A stretch of DNA of 64,000 nucleotides from Bacteroidota bacterium. Lineage in GTDB: Bacteria > Bacteroidota > Bacteroidia > Bacteroidales > F082. The notes under the pieces are model-generated. The model was given only the letters and a program-made list of their open reading frames with translations, was not told the origin of the DNA and did no database searches. Shown here in pieces: positions 8,693 through 15,287 of this stretch (within the stretch, counting starts at the first letter, position 1; each line of letters begins with the position of its first letter). The translations under genes were made by a program, and so were the position numbers. The stretch covers positions 19,334 to 83,333 of the forward strand of contig JAHJTC010000008.1 of NCBI GenBank assembly GCA_018830105.1, in the 5' to 3' direction.

Positions 8693-9937
8693 ATGTTAAG
8701 CTTTTATTATCCGCGATTAATTCTTTTTGCACTTGTAACGGTTTTGGCCGGCGCCTGTAGCCATTCAATTCAACATAATGAACCTCAGACACTTGCAATC
8801 GACACCATACCACTACTTCCGGCCGACAGCATCTATTTCGACCTTGATTTGCCGCGTATCGCACAACAACAGCATCGCCTCGACAGCACCTTTAACCGAT
8901 TGGTTCGCCTCACCGGATTTAATGGTGTTGTGCTCTTTGCCGAAAAAGGCAGGCTGGTTTATCAAAAAGCTTTTGGTTTTTCTGATGTAAGAAAACGCCG
9001 CGATTCGCTAACAATTGACAGCCAGTTTGAGCTGGCTTCTGTTTCAAAGATGTTTACTGCTGCAGCAATAATGTTGCTCAAACAAGATGGTTTGCTTGAC
9101 TATGATACCGATATCAGAAAATACATTCCGGAATGGCCTTACGAGGGAGTTACAGTGAGGCTATTGCTTAATCATCGCTCGGGTTTGTCGCGCTATCAGT
9201 CGCTTGCCCACGAAGAATGGAAAGACAAAACCATCCCGCTTACCAACGAAAAAATGATTGCCTTGTTTGTTGAGCATCAACCGTCGCCCTATTTTAAACC
9301 CAATCGCGGATTTCATTATTGCAACACCAACTACGCCTTGCTGGCTTCGGTGGTGGAGCGGGTGAGTGGAATGCCTTTTGAAGATTTTATGGAAAAACGT
9401 CTCTTTAGGCCTCTGGGAATGACCCATTCAAAAATTTACACTATGCGGAATGACACCGTGGTTTCGGCATATATCGATCTCGGTGTGCCAGGCTACGATC
9501 ATCGGGGCTGGCGGCCGATTCGTGTGCGCAACGACTACCTGAACGGCGTAATGGGCGACAAAAACATGTTTTCGACCGTTGGTGATCTTTACCGCTTTAA
9601 TTTGGCACTGGATTATGGTACTTTAATTGGCGACAGCTTATTGAAGGAAGCTTTTACTCCCGGAAGTCCGCGCCATCGCAGGCGTGCCGACAATTATGGC
9701 TTTGGCTGGCGCATCCGTGGAAATGCCGACAGCACTGTTTACCATTATGGCTGGTGGAAAGGTTTCAGATCATTTTTTCTGCGCGATATGCAACAGCAAA
9801 AAACGCTTATCGTACTTACAAATAAAGACAGAGGACCCGGCTCCGACAACTTTTGGAACATTATCAACGATACCAGCTTATCACTTTATCCCGCTTCTGT
9901 GAATCTGGGATACGATGAAAAAAAGGAGTTTTGGTAA
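8693..9937 (+). CDS. Serine hydrolase lipoprotein (class C beta-lactamase/DD-peptidase family)
   Basis: 414 aa. The leader ends in LAGAC (C22), a lipobox. Family motifs are SxxK in SVSK (nucleophile serine and lysine), YxN in YCNTNY, and a C-terminal HYGWW in the place of the HxG/KTG motif. Members are D-Ala-D-Ala peptidases, esterases or beta-lactam hydrolases, so the substrate is not set. It has its own -7 box at 8653 and is convergent with the response regulator gene (9 bp apart), without a clear terminator in between. A second, only distantly similar member lies at 25507-26832. Confidence 0.9.
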   Translation: MLSFYYPRLILFALVTVLAGACSHSIQHNEPQTLAIDTIPLLPADSIYFDLDLPRIAQQQHRLDSTFNRLVRLTGFNGVVLFAEKGRLVYQKAFGFSDVRKRRDSLTIDSQFELASVSKMFTAAAIMLLKQDGLLDYDTDIRKYIPEWPYEGVTVRLLLNHRSGLSRYQSLAHEEWKDKTIPLTNEKMIALFVEHQPSPYFKPNRGFHYCNTNYALLASVVERVSGMPFEDFMEKRLFRPLGMTHSKIYTMRNDTVVSAYIDLGVPGYDHRGWRPIRVRNDYLNGVMGDKNMFSTVGDLYRFNLALDYGTLIGDSLLKEAFTPGSPRHRRRADNYGFGWRIRGNADSTVYHYGWWKGFRSFFLRDMQQQKTLIVLTNKDRGPGSDNFWNIINDTSLSLYPASVNLGYDEKKEFW

Positions 9938-9945
9938 AGTATCTG

Positions 9946-10635
9946 CTATTCGTTCACCACAAGTTTAAATCCAACACCATGCACGTTCATCAACTCAATC
10001 TTAGGATCGTTTTTGAAGTATTTGCGCAATTTGGTCACATACACATCCATTGAACGGGCATTAAAATAACTATCATCGTACCATATTTTATTGAGCGCCA
10101 CAGAACGATCAAGCACCTTGTTCATGTTTTCGCACAACAAACGCAGCAGCTCGGCTTCTTTTGAAGTCAATTTGGTTTCTCCTTCGCTGCTTATCAACAG
10201 CTGTCGGTTGTGGTCGAAGGTAAAGCTTCCAAGCTCAAACTGTGAAGGGCGTACCGTATCTTCTGCCGATCGGCGCAGTATGGCTTTCATGCGCAATAGC
10301 AGCTCTTCCATACTGAAAGGCTTCGTGAGGTAATCGTCAGCTCCAAGTTCAAATCCCTGTAGCTTGTCATCCTGCATGGTTTTGGCTGTTAGAAACAACA
10401 AAGGGACTTTTTTGTCCAGCTTTCGTATTTCAGCAGCAAGCGCAAAGCCGTCCATCACAGGCATCATCACATCAAGTATGCAAAACTGAAAATCTTCCCG
10501 CTTAAAGCGTTCAAGCCCTTCACGGCCATCCATACATAATACTGTTGGAAATCCCTTGGCTTCGAGATAAGCCTTTAAAATGGTTCCCAAATTCTTGTCG
10601 TCTTCGGTCAATAATACTCTAATCTGCTGTTCCAT
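9946..10635 (-). CDS. OmpR-family response regulator
   Basis: 229 aa. The receiver domain has the acidic pair in LTEDDKN, the phospho-acceptor aspartate in FCILDVMMP, T in LFLTAKT and the lysine in DDYLTKPFS. The C-terminal winged helix of OmpR type includes KLTSKEAELLRLL and YVTKLRKYFKNDP. It follows the sensor kinase gene by 2 bp, so they are co-transcribed and surely partners. It looks like the RprY group of Bacteroidota. Direct TTAACA repeats in 10- and 20-bp phase upstream of the operon are candidate binding sites. Confidence 0.95.
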   Translation of the reverse strand: MEQQIRVLLTEDDKNLGTILKAYLEAKGFPTVLCMDGREGLERFKREDFQFCILDVMMPVMDGFALAAEIRKLDKKVPLLFLTAKTMQDDKLQGFELGADDYLTKPFSMEELLLRMKAILRRSAEDTVRPSQFELGSFTFDHNRQLLISSEGETKLTSKEAELLRLLCENMNKVLDRSVALNKIWYDDSYFNARSMDVYVTKLRKYFKNDPKIELMNVHGVGFKLVVNE

Positions 10636-10637
10636 AA

Positions 10638-12077
10638 TCAGGTGTTTTTTTTCTGCCCGTTTAGAGGCAATCGGATATAAAAAGTTGTCCCTTTTTTAAG
10701 TTCACTGTTCAGGTTAATGGTGCCACCGTGTTGTTCTACAATGCTTTTCACATAACTCAAGCCAAGACCAAAGCCTTTTACATTGTGTACATTCCCTGTG
10801 GGGATGCGATAAAGCTTTTCAAAGATACGCTTTTGATTGGCTTTACTGATACCCGGGCCATTATCTTGCACACTTATTTCAAGTGCATGGGGAATATTGC
10901 GTGTTCTAACAACGATTTCAGGCGTGTTCTCGGTATATTTTATGGCGTTGTCCAATAAATTGAGGACAACATTTTTCAGGTGAACCTTATCTCCTTCAAC
11001 CATGGTTTCCAATGCATTAAACTCTGAACTGAGCTGTCCTTGCCTTTGATCGGCCTGTAGCTTTTTCGATTTGCAAGCCTCATCAATGATCTCATGCATT
11101 TCGACGGTTTCTTTATGCAGCTGCAATTCTCCCTTGTCCATCACTGCCGATCGTAAAATCTGCTCGGCCATGGTTCCCAATCGCTTGTTCTCCTCATCAA
11201 TCATGCTGATGTAAGTAGAATACAATGCCTCCGATTTGGCCACATCCTGATCGCGCAATGCCTCGCATGCCAGCCCAATGGTAGCAATGGGGGTCTTAAA
11301 TTCGTGGGTCATATTGTTTACGAAATCGCTCTTCATCTCCGAAAGTTTCTTCTGCCTGATAATCGTGAAAATGGTTGCAGAAAAACTCAATATAATAATC
11401 ATGATGAGTAGGCCGGAGATACCCAGCAAATCCCAAAGCTGACTCATCAAAAACTGCTTTTCGTGCGGAAAATACATCAATAGTTGATCCGATTGGAATT
11501 TACTGGCCATGGTAGGATACATCTCAAAGGCAAAACCTTCCGATAAAAGTTGCTGGGGATAGCGTCCGGTTTTTTGCACCAGCATGGCATTGCGCGATGG
11601 ACTGTAAACTCCAAATTCATAAGTGGTGCGTATGCCATGGCGAGAGAGCTCTGTGCGAATCAATGAATCAATTTGCAAGGGATTGAGTGCCTGTTTTTCT
11701 TCGGAGGCCTGGCGATAACCCATAATCATATCCTCAATCATGTCCTGTGCGATCACTGTTTTGCGCAGGAAAGCCTGGTACTCAGCCAGCGTCATGGGAG
11801 CTTTGAGCTCGCGCTGCAGGTTATAGCTAATCGAATCGTATGAGGAGAGGATGTCGGCCCGGCGATTCATTAATTGCAGCTGCCGCTGAAACTGCCGTTG
11901 CATTTCCTCTTTCTCGAGTCTTACAACAACCTGCGTAATCGCCTGATTTACATCACGTACAAAAGTCGCTTCTTTAACCTTAATGGCATCGCCGATCCAA
12001 TACACCTGTATACCCATCAGGCCAATCAGAGCAATGGTCATTACCACAATAATTCCAGCGATTAACTGTTTATTCAT
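10638..12077 (-). CDS. Sensor histidine kinase (RprX-like)
   Basis: 479 aa. A first transmembrane helix (about 5-25) and a second near residue 215-240 enclose a periplasmic sensor domain of about 190 residues with long helical stretches. The H-box HEFKTPIATIG, N-box NLLDNAIKYT, G1 DNGPGI and the GFGLGLSYV box are all intact, so it should be an active HPK1-type kinase. The response regulator follows after 2 bp. The signal is not readable from the sequence. A -7 match on the minus strand (12082-12089) lies only a few bases before the ATG, which would make a leaderless message; another promoter further out is possible. Confidence 0.95.
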   Translation of the reverse strand: MNKQLIAGIIVVMTIALIGLMGIQVYWIGDAIKVKEATFVRDVNQAITQVVVRLEKEEMQRQFQRQLQLMNRRADILSSYDSISYNLQRELKAPMTLAEYQAFLRKTVIAQDMIEDMIMGYRQASEEKQALNPLQIDSLIRTELSRHGIRTTYEFGVYSPSRNAMLVQKTGRYPQQLLSEGFAFEMYPTMASKFQSDQLLMYFPHEKQFLMSQLWDLLGISGLLIMIIILSFSATIFTIIRQKKLSEMKSDFVNNMTHEFKTPIATIGLACEALRDQDVAKSEALYSTYISMIDEENKRLGTMAEQILRSAVMDKGELQLHKETVEMHEIIDEACKSKKLQADQRQGQLSSEFNALETMVEGDKVHLKNVVLNLLDNAIKYTENTPEIVVRTRNIPHALEISVQDNGPGISKANQKRIFEKLYRIPTGNVHNVKGFGLGLSYVKSIVEQHGGTINLNSELKKGTTFYIRLPLNGQKKNT

Positions 12078-12081
12078 AAAG

Positions 12082-12089
12082 CAAAATTA
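12082..12089 (-). promoter_or_regulatory. Possible -7 box of the two-component operon
   Basis: CAAAATTA on the plus strand reads TAATTTTG on the minus strand. It is only 5 bases before the kinase ATG, so it would give an almost leaderless transcript. Confidence 0.35.
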
Positions 12090-12118
12090 GGGCATTCATT
12101 TGCATGAATTACAGGCCT

Positions 12119-12154
12119 TTAACAATTGTTAACAACTGTTATATTTCCTTAACA
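12119..12154. promoter_or_regulatory. Phased TTAACA repeats, candidate response-regulator operator
   Basis: TTAACA starts at 12119, 12129 and 12149 (10- and 20-bp steps) and once more at 12193. Positions 12119-12132 form a perfect 14-bp palindrome, TTAACAATTGTTAA, followed by TAACA-AC-TGTTA. The site lies between the kinase gene and a plus-strand promoter. OmpR-family regulators typically bind direct repeats about one helical turn apart. Confidence 0.5.
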
Positions 12155-12175
12155 GGGCAACTTGGTTTTTCGTGC

Positions 12176-12319
12176 TAATTTTGCAACAGTTCTTAACAAT
12201 CCCATGTAATTTTGGTTTACCAAAAATTTATGTTATACATATTGTGCGTTAATTAAAGGTTTTCATAAATTTTGGTTTTTGGTTCATAGAGGCGGAGTGG
12301 TTCCCGCCTCTTTTTTTTT
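12176..12319 (+). ncRNA. Candidate small RNA or leader transcript with its own promoter and terminator
   Basis: A -7 box TAATTTTG (12176-12183) is followed about 105 bases later by a strong intrinsic terminator (12289-12319). A second TAATTTTG is at 12207-12214. The expected transcript is 100-130 nt. The only reading frame I see inside is an 8-codon frame from the ATG at 12230, so a non-coding RNA is more likely than an mRNA. It lies between the two-component operon and pgi. I do not recognise an RNA family; a 6S-like or regulatory RNA is possible but unsupported. Confidence 0.45.
12289..12319 (+). terminator. Rho-independent terminator
   Basis: GAGGCGG (12289-12295) pairs perfectly with CCGCCTC (12304-12310) over an 8-base loop, followed by nine T. 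It is upstream of pgi and downstream of no annotated gene, so it must end a short plus-strand transcript, or act as an attenuator for pgi. Confidence 0.85.
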
Positions 12320-12453
12320 AATCGCTGCAGACCCGTTTTTCTCTCCATCGTTTGCATCATTTTCCATCCAAATTCGTTAAGTAATCAAGCTGATTCAGCA
12401 TATAATTTGTAATTTCGGGCACTCAAATTTATTTCGCCCTTAACACATTTTCT

Positions 12454-13809
12454 ATGATACAAGTAAAACTCGAACTGGATCAGCTCTACAGCTTTGTTTC
12501 TAAAGAAGACCTCCATGCCTATGATCGTCAGGTGATCTCGGCCTACCGCAAGCTATACAACAAAACCGGAGCCGGAAACGACTTTTTAGGCTGGATAGAT
12601 CTGCCTTCTGCTACTTCGGACGAAATGCTCGACCAAATCAGTGCACATGCTAAAACTTTGCAGGCCAAATCGGAAGTATTCGTAGTTATTGGCATCGGAG
12701 GCTCCTACCTGGGTGCCCGCGCCGTGATTGAAGCCCTGAACAGCTATTTTGCTACATCACAAAAAACAGCTGTCCCGCAAATCATTTATGCCGGCCATCA
12801 AATCAGCGAGGATTACCTGGCCGAGCTGCTCGAATTTCTGAACCATAAAGAATACAGCATGGCGGTGATCAGCAAATCGGGAACCACGACAGAGCCTGCC
12901 ATCGCATTCCGGATGCTGCGCACCCATATCGAAAAAAAATATGGTGTGGAAGAAGCCCGCAAACGTATTGTGGCCATCACCGATAAATCGCGCGGCGCCC
13001 TCAAACAGCTTGCCGACAGCGAAGGTTATGTGTCCTATGTGGTGCCTGATGATGTGGGTGGGCGCTATTCGGTGCTCACAGCTGTTGGTCTTTTGCCGAT
13101 TGCCGTAGCCGGAATGGACATCAAAGCCCTGCTAGCCGGTGCACGTAAAATGGAAGCCATGAGCCGCGCCGTGCAAAAGATTCATGGCAATCCCATCGCA
13201 CTTTATGCCGCCGCAAGGCAAGCACTTTATCGCAGTGGAAAAACAATCGAAATAATGGTTAACTACGAACCTAAGCTGTTCTATTTCAGCGAGTGGTGGA
13301 AACAGCTGTATGGCGAAAGCGAAGGCAAAGACCAAAAAGGCATCTTCCCGGCAGCTGTTGGCTTTACTACCGATCTGCATTCGATGGGGCAGTATATTCA
13401 GGACGGATTGCGTAACCTTTTTGAAACCGTGATTTCGGTGGAGAAGCCCAGACACGAACTGCGCATCCCCAAGGCGGAATCTGATTTGGATCAGCTGAAT
13501 TATATTGCCGGCAAACGCCTATCAGAAGTGAACCTGATGGCTGAACTGGGCACCACGCTGGCTCATGTGGATGGCGGCGTGCCAAACCTCCGCATCCGTA
13601 TTCCGGAAGTGTCGGAAGATGTGCTCGGACAGCTGATTTATTTCTTCGAGATGGGCTGTGCACTAAGCGGATATATGCTCGAAGTGAATCCGTTTGATCA
13701 GCCCGGCGTGGAAGCCTATAAAAAGAATATGTTTGCCCTACTGGGTAAAGAAGGCTTTGAAAATCAAACCGCTGAACTACAAAAACGTTTGCATAACAAA
13801 ACTTCCTGA
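12454..13809 (+). CDS. pgi: Glucose-6-phosphate isomerase
   Basis: 451 aa, the short form common in Bacteroidota and Firmicutes. It interconverts glucose 6-phosphate and fructose 6-phosphate in the cytoplasm. Visible signatures are GIGGSYLGARA and SKSGTTTEPA (sugar-phosphate-binding SIS folds), the GGRYSVLTAVG signature, the E in KDQKGIFPA and the QYIQDG stretch. The stop overlaps the next ATG by one base (TGATG), so it is translationally coupled to the lipoprotein gene. It is preceded by a separate terminator-closed transcript. Confidence 0.97.
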   Translation: MIQVKLELDQLYSFVSKEDLHAYDRQVISAYRKLYNKTGAGNDFLGWIDLPSATSDEMLDQISAHAKTLQAKSEVFVVIGIGGSYLGARAVIEALNSYFATSQKTAVPQIIYAGHQISEDYLAELLEFLNHKEYSMAVISKSGTTTEPAIAFRMLRTHIEKKYGVEEARKRIVAITDKSRGALKQLADSEGYVSYVVPDDVGGRYSVLTAVGLLPIAVAGMDIKALLAGARKMEAMSRAVQKIHGNPIALYAAARQALYRSGKTIEIMVNYEPKLFYFSEWWKQLYGESEGKDQKGIFPAAVGFTTDLHSMGQYIQDGLRNLFETVISVEKPRHELRIPKAESDLDQLNYIAGKRLSEVNLMAELGTTLAHVDGGVPNLRIRIPEVSEDVLGQLIYFFEMGCALSGYMLEVNPFDQPGVEAYKKNMFALLGKEGFENQTAELQKRLHNKTS

Positions 13810-14291
13810 TGGTAAAAAAATCCTGCTGCCTGATTCGTTCTTCAGTTTTTCTGCTGGTTTTTGGCCTGGCGTTTTCGTCATGCACGCCCACCAAAACTAC
13901 CGACGACATCTATCAGCTGGCGGGTGATTGGAAATCAACAACGGGTCCGCTTTTTTACGAAAGCTGGAAAATCAGCGCAGACTCTTCATTAGCCGGAATT
14001 GGGTTTAGCATCAATGATGCTGATACGCTGGTCATCGAAAAAATGCGCATTGAACGTTGGGGCGACAGTTTGGTTTTTAGTGCCGTAGCCGACAAGCAGA
14101 ACGCCGGAGAAGCCATCGCCTTCGGGCTGGCAAAAACCGAAACCAATGGCTGGGTTTTCGAAAATCTGCTGCACGATTACCCCAATCGCATTATCTACAG
14201 GATATTGAACGACAGCATTATGGAAGCACGCATAGAAAACACCGCCGGTAACAAGGCGCGTGATTTTCATTTTAAAAGGATTTCACCATGA
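13809..14291 (+). CDS. DUF6265-like lipoprotein
   Basis: 160 aa. The leader ends in FSSC (C25), a lipobox. The body matches what I know of the DUF6265 pattern: LAGDWKSTTG, YESWKIS, then FENLLHDYPNRIIYR near residue 120, and a lipocalin-like beta-strand alternation. The function is unknown. Its ATG shares one base with the pgi stop, and its own stop overlaps the nitroreductase start by 4 bp (ATGA), so all three are one transcript. Confidence 0.8.
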   Translation: MVKKSCCLIRSSVFLLVFGLAFSSCTPTKTTDDIYQLAGDWKSTTGPLFYESWKISADSSLAGIGFSINDADTLVIEKMRIERWGDSLVFSAVADKQNAGEAIAFGLAKTETNGWVFENLLHDYPNRIIYRILNDSIMEARIENTAGNKARDFHFKRISP

Positions 14292-14833
14292 AGTTTCAGG
14301 AATTGATCATCCAACGCCAAAGCGTAAGGAAATACCAATCCAAGCCGGTTGAAGAGGAAAAGTTGAGGCTATGCCTCGAAGCTGCCCGCCTGGCACCTTC
14401 GGCCAGCAACAGCCAGCCCTGGACTTTTGTGGTAGTGAATGACTCTCAGCTGCTTAAACAGCTGGCACCACTCACCAGTGGGCCGATAAAAACCTTTAAC
14501 CTGTTTGTAGATCAGGCTCCTGTAGTGGTTGCTATGGTATTGGAAAAACCAAAACTGCTGACCGAGATGGGCGGCAGACTGAAAAAGAAAGAGTTTCCGC
14601 TGATGGATATCGGCATTGCTGCCGAACATTTTTGTTTGCAAGCCACCGAACTGGACTTAGGTACTTGCATGCTGGGCTGGTTTGATGAAGCCGGTGTGAA
14701 AAAACTGCTCCATATTCCCAAAAACAAAACCCTGGCGCTGTTGATCACCCTGGGCTACCCGCCTGAAGAATACCGCCTGCGAAAAAAAATCAGAAAAAGT
14801 TTTGAGGAGGTGGTGAGGTTTAATGGGTATTAA
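14288..14833 (+). CDS. Nitroreductase-family FMN enzyme
   Basis: 181 aa. It shows the nitroreductase fold signatures: RQSVRKYQ (phosphate-binding arginines), APSASNSQPWTFVVV (flavin contact) and DIGIAAEHFCLQATELDLGTCMLGWF (dimer and flavin region). It would be a cytoplasmic FMN-dependent NAD(P)H oxidoreductase; the substrate cannot be told. It overlaps the preceding gene by 4 bp and is the last gene of the pgi operon. Confidence 0.92.
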   Translation: MKFQELIIQRQSVRKYQSKPVEEEKLRLCLEAARLAPSASNSQPWTFVVVNDSQLLKQLAPLTSGPIKTFNLFVDQAPVVVAMVLEKPKLLTEMGGRLKKKEFPLMDIGIAAEHFCLQATELDLGTCMLGWFDEAGVKKLLHIPKNKTLALLITLGYPPEEYRLRKKIRKSFEEVVRFNGY

Positions 14834-14921
14834 ACACCTTTACCTGCCAATCAAGTATAAGAATTTTCGTCAAAAAGGATAGTTACAATTCTCGTGAGTA
14901 GTAATTTAAGGGCAAAAAGTC

Positions 14922-14929
14922 TATCTTTG
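14922..14929 (+). promoter_or_regulatory. -7 promoter box in front of the dndC-like fragment
   Basis: TATCTTTG fits TAnnTTTG and lies 17 bases before the ATG at 14947, so the broken gene has kept a good promoter. Confidence 0.55.
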
Positions 14930-14946
14930 AAAGCTTTAACACCGCC

Positions 14947-15258
14947 ATGTCGAAAAAAATAGATTATATCATCTCGGAGCTTGAAGATCAGTACTTAATG
15001 GATGATGATTCTTTAAGCCCCTGGATTATTGGATTTAGTGGGGGAAAGGACTCAACGGCTTTGTTACAATTGGTTTGGTATGCCTTAAAAAAAATTCCCC
15101 GAGAACTACGAAACCGAAAAACATATGTCATATTCAACGACACACTGATCGAAAATACTGTAATAACAGAATATGTTTTCGGAGTATTAAATAAAATACA
15201 ACATGCTGTTTCAGAGCAGAGTTTCCCAATGGATTTTAAAATCCATCTTCCAAACTAA
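14947..15258 (+). pseudogene. Truncated DndC-like gene (N-terminal fragment)
   Basis: 103 codons that resemble the start of DndC, the ATP-pyrophosphatase/PAPS-reductase-like protein of DNA phosphorothioation: the PP-loop IGFSGGKDSTALLQLVWYAL is intact, followed by YVIFNDTLIENTVI. Full DndC proteins are over 400 aa and carry Fe-S cysteines in the missing part. After the sequence HLPN the frame stops, and 30 bases later an unrelated secreted-protein gene starts. No dndB, D or E piece is nearby. It is most likely the scar of a lost DNA-modification system; a short functional product cannot be excluded because promoter and frame are intact. Confidence 0.8.
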
Positions 15259-15287
15259 ATTTCATATTGATTAACCAAAAAAATGTT

